Positions 45,301-54,750 of a stretch of DNA of 64,000 bases are shown here, one piece after another. The notes under the pieces were generated by a model. That model saw nothing but the letters and a program-made list of their open reading frames with translations, did not search any database and was not told the DNA's origin. The stretch is from contig NC_023759.2 of the NCBI RefSeq assembly GCF_000499845.2, positions 37,161,785 through 37,225,784 of the forward strand. The letters run 5' to 3'. Origin of the DNA: Phaseolus vulgaris. Lineage: Eukaryota; Streptophyta; Magnoliopsida; Fabales; Fabaceae. The position numbers and the translations under genes are program-made. Within the stretch, counting starts at the first letter, position 1; each line of letters begins with the position of its first letter.

Positions 45301-45310
45301 TGTTGACTCC
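42308..45310 (-). mobile_element. LINE-C, plant L1, minus strand, dead
   Basis: The 3' end has the L1-type terminus GCTGATAAAAAAA on the minus strand (42308-42320). Upstream come zf-RVT, post-RT and RT regions, then an endonuclease-RT linker to about 45310. The 5' end is missing. It belongs to the same superfamily as LINE-A and LINE-B, in opposite orientation. Confidence 0.8.
42687..44760 (-). pseudogene. LINE-C ORF2 (reverse transcriptase to zf-RVT)
   Basis: Minus-strand text: SSGPDGFNFDFIKFCWEE near 44745, then stops, ISLVGCLYKIVAKIMFLRLK, KVDYEKAYDSVN, a frameshift, then a 249-codon frame with RRGLRQEDPL (Glu where family members have Gly) and the catalytic block YANN at 44052-44063 in place of YADD. 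Post-RT text SLWWKDLKEVW at 43380-43410 and zf-RVT text VCNMCEEVKETTSHLLCTC at about 42810 follow, separated by frameshifts. Both catalytic aspartates are Asn, so the enzyme is inactive. Confidence 0.88.
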
Positions 45311-45559
45311 TAAACTAATTTTTGATACCATTAATAATTATATTAAAAAAAATAAAAATTATTATAATAAATAAAAAATATTTTAAAAATAATGATATTT
45401 TACCATTACAAACATATTAGATGCACAAGTTTGTGATTTTTAGCTATGTCTAGATTATCAAAGGATTTTTAGCCGTCGATAATTTGATAGTCATTATTTT
45501 TTTTAACTTGATATTTTTGTGGTCATTGCACAAAAACTAAACACTTTGATCACTAAACA
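45311..45559. other. AT-rich spacer
   Basis: No gene or recognisable element end. Confidence 0.5.
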
Positions 45560-46015
45560 TATATTATATCATTAAAAAAATCATTAAATAAAAATTAATT
45601 TTAGAGACCAAAATAATTAGTAATTATATTGACTAAATTAGAGATCATTTTATAAAGTAAAAAATTATTGATACATAAAGTAGTTTGTATTATTAAATAA
45701 AAATTTATAAAGTAGTTTCTAAATTAGTATCTAACCATTAGCTACAAAGGTTTTAACTACTAACTACTTATGTTCTAAATTAGTCTCTATTAGTCATTTA
45801 GAGACTAATTTAGAATCTAAAATATTAGTAGCTAAAACTTTGGTAGCTAATTTAGATATCAATTTAGAAACTATTTTATAATATTTTATTAATAATAGAA
45901 ACCACTTTAGATACCAATAAGATTTTAGTTTATAAAATAGTATCTAATTTAGTCGATATAGTGACTAATTATTTTTTGTTTCTAAATTTGGTTACTATTT
46001 AATGATTTTCTTGTA
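45560..46015. mobile_element. Fold-back (inverted-repeat) element
   Basis: The left arm (about 45575-45765, e.g. TTGACTAAATTAGAGATC) is the diverged reverse complement of the right arm (about 45830-46012, e.g. GTATCTAATTTAGTCGATAT). RNA or DNA from it would form a long imperfect hairpin. No coding capacity; MITE-like. Confidence 0.7.
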
Positions 46016-46189
46016 TGCACAAGTTTCTAATTCTACTATATTTCCTATTTTATATAATTTAGGTATAGTTTTTTTTTTTTGTCTCTACATTAAGGACCAA
46101 TACTTAATTTACTATAGTGATTTTTAAAAAAACATAATTTGGTCATAAGGTTTTTTAAAAAGTATGCAATTCCGGCACTTATGTTAAAT

Positions 46190-46945
46190 TGACATGGACG
46201 GTGTTCAGTGGTGATGATGTGACACACAAAATGACACTGTTATGCACATATGGACTTCATGTGTGTCGTCCACCTATCTAGTCTCTCTTTTTCCTCAACA
46301 TCGTGTTTGTTTCTGCCTTCTGCATCCTGGACAACTCCTTGTATCCATTTTATCGTATTTTCCGTTAACTACCCGATCACAACGGAGTATGGTGGTAGGA
46401 TGCCCAAATTGTTCCTTTGGATTTCGAAGTTGGGTGCGATGCAGATGTTGAAGGAGGCTACGCAGTAACGACGTCGAGAACACTGCTAAATACATTAAGT
46501 TGTCATAAAAGTTCTGTGTACTCGGTGCCACCACCCGCGTGGCCTCCCAGGTGGTCATTGAGTTGATTAGAGGACTTGTGTAGGGCATAAGAGAAAGCGT
46601 GGGGAATATTCTGGTGTAGAACTTTTCCAGAAAATATCACTCCCCTTGAGCGTCTGCATCGCAGCCAACTTCGAAATCCAAAGGAGCAGTTTGGGCATCC
46701 TACCACCGTACTCTATTGCAATCCGGCAATCAACGGAAAAGGCAGGGAGGATCTCGACAACGATGGCGATGGAACAAATAAGTGTGACGAACGTGGAACT
46801 TCCAGGAACTAAAAGGCATGAGCAAATAAATGTCGTTGAGGAACAAGAGAGACTGGACAGGTGGAGGACACATGTGGATTCCATGTGTGCATAACATTGT
46901 CATTCTTTGTATCACATCATAACCAGCTAACATCATTCATGTAAA
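46190..46945. mobile_element. Second inverted-repeat element, ~260-bp arms
   Basis: The left arm (about 46190-46465) and right arm (about 46645-46945, inverted) share TGTTATGCACA, GTCTCTCTT, TTCCTCAAC, GGTGGTAGGATGCCCAAA and CCTTTGGATTTCGAAGTTGG. The arms frame a roughly 180-bp loop. Open frames on both strands are mirror images of one another caused by the inversion. The element family is not identified. Confidence 0.75.
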
Positions 46946-46964
46946 TCTATCAAAATCGATCAAA

Positions 46965-47165
46965 TATTTCGTAGCAAAAACCTTAGTTTAAACCTTAGTT
47001 GTTAATTAGATACCAATTTAAAAACTATTTAACAATAATAGAAACTAATTTAGAAATCAAATTATTTTTAATCTCTAAAACGGTCTCTAATTTAATCACT
47101 ATAACAACTAATTATTTTTTGTCTCTAAAAATTTGTTTCTATTTCATGATTTTTTTGTAGTATTG
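46965..47165. repeat. Extra copy of one fold-back arm
   Basis: A direct repeat of the 45830-46012 arm: CAACTAATTATTTTTTGT, TCTCTAATTTAATCAC and ATGATTTTTTTGTAGT. With the arms at 45.6-46.0 kb it brackets the second inverted-repeat element, so the whole may be one composite transposon. Confidence 0.6.
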
Positions 47166-47835
47166 GACTAAATTTTATTTTTTTAAATCACTATATTAAA
47201 TTGATTATTGACCCTTAAAAAAATATAATTATACCTATAATTTAATACTAATAAATTTATTTTACATTTGTACATAGCCATGTAAGTTCATTTGAGGTTG
47301 CGAGGATTTTACATATAAAAGGTACAAATATTGATATAAGTTATTTACATAATTATTCAATTGTAATTTATAAAGTATAGTATTTTTATTATTATCTAAA
47401 TTTAACTTTTTCCGCTGACATTAACAAGACTCACGAGTGTAGATATGTAGAAATTATATAATGAGACACATTCACACAATTATATTTGTTAAAATTTTGA
47501 ATATATAAATATTGAGTGAGTCATTCTAATAGAAGTAATAGAAAACACTTGAATAGAGCCTATTTTTTTTTCAACAATAAATTAATTAAATTTAAAAGAG
47601 ACACGTAAGAGGTGTCCAACCCTTATACAAAGAACTAGAGAGCCTCATATATTTAAGTATTTTTCTCAGTTATAGTTTTATATAAATGTACATGAAAATG
47701 TTACATTTGACCTCCTTATATACGTTTATCATTATATGAATATTGGTACGATTTATACAGTTAATTTGTGTTTATTTACTTTAATACAAAATTTTAAATT
47801 TTAATTTAAGTTAAGAATAATATTTTAATTTTAGT
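47166..47835. other. AT-rich spacer
   Basis: No gene seen between the inverted-repeat elements and CNL-4. Confidence 0.5.
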
Positions 47836-48988
47836 AATGTTTCACCGTTGACTTCTGCTGCACCATTTGGAAACAGTATGGTTCTAACAGCAACCAATTT
47901 TTTGTTGTATAAATTGGTAAACAGATTGCTTTCAGCAAAAGACACATGCCGAACATTATCTAGAATATTTTGAATACTGGAACTTACATGTACACACTCA
48001 TCCTTTGCAACAAATAGAGCGAGATCATGCACCAAATCATGTATTCTAAAATTATGAACAGCGCCAAAGTTTTTAAAATCTTGAAGAAAAGATCTGGATA
48101 GAAGTTCATGCAAATATTGATTGGCCACATCTTCAAGTGTCCTGTTCTCTTTTGGTGGTGCAATGAGTCCAAGAGCCCCCCAAAGCGCACTAATTTCATA
48201 ATTATCGAATGTGTAATCCTTTGGGTAAAGGGAAAACATTGCAAGACATTGCCTCAAATAGGACGGCATGAGATCATAACTTAATTTAAGGGCAGGTAAA
48301 ATGTCATCCTTTTTCTGAGGCAAATTCCAAATTTCATTCTCACTCACATATTCCCATTCATTGGCCTCAAATTTCGAGAATAGTAGACTACCTAATGTTC
48401 TCACTGCAAAAGGAACCCCCTTGCATCTTTTCACAATTTCCCTCCCAATATTTACTAAGTGAGGATGTTTTTCCTCTTCTTCTTTAAATGCCCACTTGAC
48501 AAACAGAGACAATGAATCCTCCTCAGAAAGACCTTCTAAAGTATGAGAGGGAACTGTGCCCATCATGGAAGCAATTGAATGACTACGTGTGGTCACTAAA
48601 ATTTTACTTCCTGATACACTTACTTGGATTAAATTCCGCAGCTCAACCCATTTAACACGGTTTTCGTTCCATACATCGTCTAAGACGAGTAAGAATTTTT
48701 TGACCGGAAAGTTTGGTGGTGAGTTGATTTTGCAGTTGTTCCAAATCCAACATGTTCAAATTCTGTTGGTTAGGAGGAGCATCTTGATCATTGATAGAAT
48801 TGATGATTTTGATAATGAGTTGTTTAATGTCAAAGTCATAAGAAACACACCCACATCTTCAATGGAAAATACTCCTGGATCCTGCTGTCGTTGAACACAA
48901 ACTTTGCAAGCGTAGTCTTTCCCAAGCCTCTAATCCCCACAACAGGGATAACAGAAAGACTTGTATCATCATCATTAGAATTCTGCGG
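47836..48988 (-). pseudogene. CNL-4: truncated NB-ARC pseudogene
   Basis: Very close to CNL-3 but only the NB-ARC region remains, from just before the P-loop to just after the VHD (IHDLVHDLALFVAKDECVHV). The coiled coil and LRRs are gone. The P-loop has drifted to [10 protein letters not shown] 2-bp deletion near 48849 and a +1 change near 48700 shift the frame. From about 48700 to 47836 the frame is open and includes TTRSHSIASMMGTVPSHTL. It cannot make a functional receptor. The abrupt ends suggest deletion breakpoints rather than gradual decay. Confidence 0.9.
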
Positions 48989-49373
48989 CTTATAAAATGA
49001 ATTGTCTACAAGTTTATATTATGTGGCTTAAGTGCTTATTCATTTTATATATCAACTAATATTCATTTTATATTTATAAAAAGAAATATTACATAATCAA
49101 ATTCATAGAAGACACAAGAAGCAAAGATAGAGAAAGAAAGAAATTTAACTAATAATTCTTTTAAAAGATCATTTTAAGAACAATTTAGACTAAAAATCAC
49201 TAGTACAAAATTTTAAAAAGGTGACCTCAAACAAAGACAGTTTTTATAAAACTATCGTTAACAACGGTTGTCCTGTGAACCATCGCAATATGTCTATTTG
49301 ATCCTGAAATAACGACGGTTGCTCTGTGAACCGTCGTTATATGTATTGTTCAGAGGTATACAACGATTGTCAC

Positions 49374-51267
49374 TCCACGCCTTGTTGCCTACATTATAGC
49401 TTGGCAACTCATTCCAAGAGGTACAAATCATGTTGTTTTGCATGAAGAAGATTTAATCCTTCTATATTGCATCATGAACCAGATTAAGGTAAACTGGGTT
49501 TTCATTATCAATGAACACATGCTGAAATCCAAAAGGTTGGCTGATTATCGCTTTCCCTATGCTATACTTGTTTCCAAATTGATTGATTACTTTGGTGTTG
49601 ATGTTACAAATGAGAGAAACGACCCTATCAAAGCTGTTAGTGAGATTGACAATTCAACTCTCACAAAAATGAGATTCCACAAAATTGAGGACAAGTGGGT
49701 TGTTCTCTGATGACTTTTTACGGCAAGTGCACCGCTTTGTCAGAAGTAATAATTGTCCCTAAGGACGGATATCGATCCCACAAGGAACAGTGAATTATCA
49801 AGTACAATAATCGCTAAATATAAAAACAGAACAACAATTAAAAGAGTTTTGAATTAATTGCGGTGGCACTGATCAATAAGAAAACAAACAAAGAATTAGT
49901 TGTTTCAATTGGAAAAATAAGGATTAGTTTCATCTCTCTCACTCTCAAGTATTTTGATTAGCATGTCAATATTAAGTTCTTTGATTGAAATTGATGCCCG
50001 TATAAAAATCATTTATATCGATTCCTCGCATATAAAATCCTTAAGAATGTCTCCTAATTATCGATCCCTCGCATAATTATAAGAACAACTTAGAAGGAAG
50101 CTCAGACGCTTAATAGCAATTAACATTTCGAGTCTATTCCTAGCACTCAAATATGTTAAGTATTGTTGTTTAGGTCCGAACCCTAAAAATACCTCCCGGT
50201 CAGATTTAAGATTCTCAATTTGTCACGGAAAATTAAAAGTAAAACAACAATACCAATAATCAATCAAGAACTGAATATTAATATATAAAATATCACCTCA
50301 ATACATAAGAGTTTGAGCAGATTACTCCCAATCCCAAAGGGTAGAATTAGCCACGCATACTTCTATCACCTTCCATTCTCCCAATTGGGTTACAATTCAC
50401 TCTATGGTGTTTTCCTCTCAATCTGGCACCCTAAGGTTGAGCCTCTAGCCCTCTATTTATCCTAGTTTTCTAGGGTTAGGTTGTTTATTGTGTCGCGCTA
50501 ATGGGCTAAATGATAAAACATAAAAAGGCCCAATCTTTCTTTGCATCTTTTTCCATTCTGGGACCTTCTATCTTTATCTTTTTAGCTCAAATCATTCATC
50601 TTTAATCCAAATCTCCAATCTTCCTTAGAAATATGCAATTAACACCAAATTTGGGAATAAAATACTCTTATTCAAATAAATATCATAAAAAATGTAAAAA
50701 GGTATAAATTCATAAATTAGGGATTATTTTATATGTAAATTAGCAATAAATCCTCATAAGTGCCTATATTTTAATATGAAGTATTACTGAAATTAGACAC
50801 TTATCATTCTCAAAGGCAAGAACTCTCAAGCAGAACACGGAGCCTCAAACCTCAACAATGAAGATGAGGATGAAGTAGTTCCCATGGAGGATGACACTGT
50901 CCAAGCTGCAGAACACTCGTGTTATGTTCTCCATCACTCCTATGGTCAAGAGTAATCTGCTCAACATGCTGGAAATTAAAGGGCAAGCTCTCCATCTGCA
51001 GAAATCAGAGGAGACTCACCTGCTCCCCAATCAGGGCATGAAGAAGCTGCTGCAACTCATCTAGATGACATTGTGGCCTATCAAACTCCAGAATACCATG
51101 GTGAACCTTTATCAATGTTTGAAAGGCAAGTTCTGCATCGCCTTGATGTCATGACAGCAGAACAGAGGGCATATTTTGAGACTACTCAAGCAAGGTTTCA
51201 ACACCTTGATGATCAAATTGAAGGGGTTCAAGTGCAGCTTGCAGAGTTATACTACAAGGATCAGTAG
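49374..51267 (+). pseudogene. Third-ORF remnant split by a solo LTR
   Basis: The C-terminal two thirds of the env-position ORF: HEEDLILLYCIMNQIKVNW before the insertion, and EGVQVQLAELYYKDQ at the end. The solo LTR duplicates TTCTC at the insertion point. Two further C-to-T-type stops lie near 50954 and 50979. Otherwise it is nearly identical to 58733-59524. Confidence 0.88.
49708..50806 (-). mobile_element. Solo LTR (copy B), minus orientation
   Basis: A 1099-bp LTR with ends TGATGACTTTTTACG and GACACTTATCA on the + strand, flanked by TTCTC at 49703-49707 and 50807-50811. It is a reverse-oriented relative of 61881-62985. The style recalls legume Ty3/gypsy Tat/Ogre LTRs, which is inference. 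It contains no genes. Confidence 0.92.
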
Positions 51268-51585
51268 TCTATTGCTTTTCATGCTTTCTTTATCAGTTTT
51301 AAAATTTCTGTAATGCTGAACAATTTGGTTTTATTTTTTCTGAACTATTATGATTATGTTTCTGTTTTTCCCTATGCTTATACGCTGTTTGATGAATCCA
51401 AAGGGGGAGAAAAATAGCTTACCATGCTAGGTGAAGCTAGCTGAAACAGGGAGTTAAACTCCGCACCTAAAAACCATTTCATTTGTTATGCAATGTTTCT
51501 GTTTTTCTGGTTCAATATTTGGTGCAGTACAGGTTCTTAAAGCAACAGAGTTATGGGGATTTGTCTCCATCAAACAGGGGGAGAT

Positions 51586-53194
51586 TGTTGAAGATGGTTG
51601 CTGCCCCTTCAAGACATGTGTTTGATGAAGACTTATATGTACATTTCATGTATTTTTTGCTTTGCTTTAAATGTGTCTTAGGTAGTGTTTAAAGGTTGTT
51701 TAAGAGTGGGCTTTTTGCTGAGTAACTCACCTCCTACCCTGGCCATGTGATAAGAACAAGCATAAGATTCCTTAAACTGTTTTTCACATGTTTTACACAA
51801 AAAACACGTTTACTGCATAAAAATAAATTTGTTCTTTTCTAAATAAACAGATTCATTTTTAAACTGATGCCTTGGCTAAGTCTTGTGAAAATTAGATTTT
51901 GTGCATCATGTATTTTGACTAAGTCTTCTACCTTTCAAAACGTCTGTGTTTTAAATAGTTAAGCTTTTCTATTTTCGTTTTGAAAAATAAATCTGTTCAT
52001 CTGTAAATGAATAGATTCATTTTGTCTCTGGTGCCATGTCTAGCTTAAACGTTTTTCAGTTTTATCCCTGCACCAGAATGGTTGACTAAGTCTCCTCACT
52101 TAACAAATTCTCTAACTGTTTTTTGAAAATAAATCTGTTCATTTTATTTTCAATCTGTTCATTTTATAACAGCTTTAACTATTTTTCAAAAATCTGTTAT
52201 AAGTTGGTTTTCTATAAAATGAAAACTTGTGTCTGAGTTTAAGAGTTGTTCACACATTTGAGAAAACAAGTTTTACAGCAGAGAATTAAGAGTTTACAAA
52301 GAATTAGCATCTGTTCTTCAAAGATTTCGAAAATCACAAAGTGCTTGTTCTTGGTTGGTTCTAAAAGCTTGGTGTGAGGTGCTGCTACTGTTGTAGCAAT
52401 CTTGTCTACTAGTTTAAGGCAGATTTCTGCATCCTCAATCAGGTGTAGTCGTTTCACTTTTCATTTCTTGTAAAAGTTTGGTTGTACACTCTTCTTGATA
52501 GGGTTTCTTGAAGAGTGTGTGTGCTGAAATAGGTTTTTTCAGCAAGTGTACCTAAGTTCTTGTAGGTTTCAAGAACAGTGGGATTTGTGTTGTTTGAATT
52601 GTGATTTAGTGAATTTCACCTTGGTTTAGGTGAAGACTGGATGTAGCTCACTTGAGTGAACCAGTATAATTGCCTTGTGTTCATTCTCTCTCAATCTCTG
52701 CACTTAAGTTTCTGCATAATTGTTAAAACAGCAAAGAAATAAATTTGTTCAATAAAAAATAAATCTGTTCTTTCTGGGCTCGGTTCATATTGTTCTTAAT
52801 TTATGAAAAATTGTTTGATTTCAAGAAGAACACTTATAATCTGTTAAAAGTCATCAGAACAGGTTGATTGTAATAGATTACTCAATAAATTGTCAAGCCA
52901 TTTATTGAACCTAAATCATTTTGCTTGGAATTGAAGCTTGTTGTTTTTTGTGATTCACTGGCTCTCAATCTAATATCAATGTGTGAGTATCTGGAAAGTC
53001 TATCTGCAAAATATTGTGATTAACCTTGCTGTATAAACGCTTTTCAAACACACAAACAGTGTCAAAATAAATATGTTCATTTCCATATAAATCGTTTTAT
53101 TTTCTGTAAACTGTGTTAAACACTGTTTTTTTCGAGAAGCTTTTAAAAGGTCAATTCACCCCCCTCTTGAACTTTGACATTATTAAACCCAACA
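51586..53194 (+). repeat. 5' LTR of Copia-2
   Basis: 1609 bp, TGTTGAAGATGG to AAACCCAACA. It also serves as the 3' LTR of the partial copy on its left. Confidence 0.92.
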
Positions 53195-53211
53195 ATTGGT
53201 ATCAAGAGCTA
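53195..53211 (+). other. Primer-binding site of Copia-2
   Basis: ATTGGTATCAAGAGCTA directly after the 5' LTR; the same tRNA-Met-type variant as in Copia-1. Confidence 0.75.
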
Positions 53212-53244
53212 GGACTTGTATTTTAATCAAGTTTGTTTGTAATA

Positions 53245-54750
53245 ATGTCTGAGTTTAATGTGCTTTTTGCTAAGGGATCTGCTGTTAATAGACCACCTAT
53301 GTTCAATGGAATGAATTATGCATTTTGGAAAGTTAGAATGAGAATTTTCATGGAATCTATGGATGCATTAATTTGGGAAGCTGTGGTCCATGGACCTTAT
53401 GTGCCAATGCAGGTTGTCAAGGATGAAGAAGTGGTAAAGCCAAGATCTGAATGGAATGAGACCGAAAGGAGGAAGGCTCAATATGATTTTGTGGCCAAGA
53501 ACATCATAACCTCTGCATTAATAATGGATGAGTTCTTTAGGATATCCCAATGTAATTCAGCTAAGGAGATGTGGGAGGTCTTAGAAGTCACTCATGAGGG
53601 TACTGAAGATGTGAAGAGGTCAAGAAAACATTCTCTCATCCAAGAATATGAATTGTTTAGAATGCAACCCGATGAGAGCATTGCTGAAGTGCAGAAAAGG
53701 TTCACTCATATTGTGAATCACCTCACTGGTTTGGGAAAAGAATTTGACAGAGAGGAACTCAACATAAAAATATTGAAGTGCCTCGACAGAAGCTGGCAAC
53801 CAAAGGTGACTGCCATATCTGAAAGCCGTGATCTGTCAAAGCTGGGAACTGCTGCACTCTTTGGAAAGCTAATGGAGCATGAGCTAGAGCTCAAGAGACT
53901 CAAAGAGCAGAAAACAGGGCACATCAAAACAGATTGTCCAGACAATCAAGCAAAGGACAAATCTGCCAGCAAGAGAATTGAAAGAAACAAAGGAAGAAGA
54001 GCTTACATTTCATGGGAAGAAAATGAAGTATCTTCAACCAGCAGCTCTTCAACTGAGAATGAGGAAAACAATTTGTGCTTCATGATGAAGGATGAGGAGT
54101 CAATCTCTGATTCAGTAAGTGATTTTTCTGTAGATTCTGATAACTATGATCATTTGCTTGCTGCTTTCAAGGAAACACATGATGAAGCAAATGGGCTAGC
54201 TGTAATATGCAATAAGCTGCAAAAGATAAATAATGTGCTTGCACCTAAAGTAAAAACACTTGAGGAAGAATTGCATAAGGCCAAAACAGATTTGGTAAGC
54301 CTTGAACTAACATGCTTGCATGCCTCTATTAAAACCTGTGAAAACTGCAAAAAATTGGAAAAACAAGTGGAGTATTTGCTGAAAACCCTTTCCAATTTCA
54401 CCAAGGGAAGAGAAAACCTTGAGTCTCTCCTTGGCTCACAGAATGCTGTTTTCAATAAGAATGGTCTTGGTTATACCCCTGGAAATGTAACTAATGTCAA
54501 AAAGCTTTCAAGTTCTTTTGTTCCAGCAAAATCAAGTTTTTCAGCTTTTAACAGTGGCAAAAAGGCATCTCATGTAACCTGTTTTTACTGCATGAAATCT
54601 GGTCATACCTCTAGGTTTTGCATTGCTAAAAAGCATCTTGTTCCTAAGAACTTAGCAAAATGGCTACCAAAAGAGAAGGTTTTAATCTGTGCTGGACCCT
54701 ATACTGAAAAGGGTACCATTTGTATCATTTTTACTCTGTTTTGCAGATGA
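53245..54750 (+). CDS. Copia-2 gag, open but with a truncated zinc knuckle
   Basis: An open frame of 501 residues from ATG 53245 (MSEFNVLFAKGSAVNRPPMF). The capsid-like UBN2 region is complete (MWEVLEVTHEGTEDVKRSRK near 110). Compared with Copia-1, about 75 codons are missing between KRLKEQ and GHIKTDCPDN. This removes the first two cysteines of the first CCHC knuckle without breaking the frame. The second knuckle CFYCMKSGHTSRFC is intact. Gag packages element RNA; loss of one knuckle may weaken that. The last 20 residues (after KEKVLICAGP) run into the gag-pol junction. Confidence 0.85.
   Translation: MSEFNVLFAKGSAVNRPPMFNGMNYAFWKVRMRIFMESMDALIWEAVVHGPYVPMQVVKDEEVVKPRSEWNETERRKAQYDFVAKNIITSALIMDEFFRISQCNSAKEMWEVLEVTHEGTEDVKRSRKHSLIQEYELFRMQPDESIAEVQKRFTHIVNHLTGLGKEFDREELNIKILKCLDRSWQPKVTAISESRDLSKLGTAALFGKLMEHELELKRLKEQKTGHIKTDCPDNQAKDKSASKRIERNKGRRAYISWEENEVSSTSSSSTENEENNLCFMMKDEESISDSVSDFSVDSDNYDHLLAAFKETHDEANGLAVICNKLQKINNVLAPKVKTLEEELHKAKTDLVSLELTCLHASIKTCENCKKLEKQVEYLLKTLSNFTKGRENLESLLGSQNAVFNKNGLGYTPGNVTNVKKLSSSFVPAKSSFSAFNSGKKASHVTCFYCMKSGHTSRFCIAKKHLVPKNLAKWLPKEKVLICAGPYTEKGTICIIFTLFCR

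Larger units (their letters stand above)
49371..51585 (+). mobile_element. Partial Copia-2 copy (tail of internal region)
   Basis: Starts abruptly inside the third ORF (matching 58733 onward) and runs through its end and the polypurine tract AAACAGGGGGAGAT (51572-51585) to the first LTR of the full element. A solo LTR is inserted at 49708-50806. It represents a second, mostly deleted element sharing one LTR with Copia-2. Confidence 0.85.

Noticed and set aside
46242..46936. Mirrored open frames on both strands (CPNCSFGFRSW text twice)
   Set aside because: The two arms of an inverted repeat produce the same reading from opposite strands; not a gene pair.
49438..49710. A short free-standing gene with HEEDLILLY text
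   Set aside because: It is the piece of the Copia third ORF left of a solo-LTR insertion; the stop comes from the LTR.
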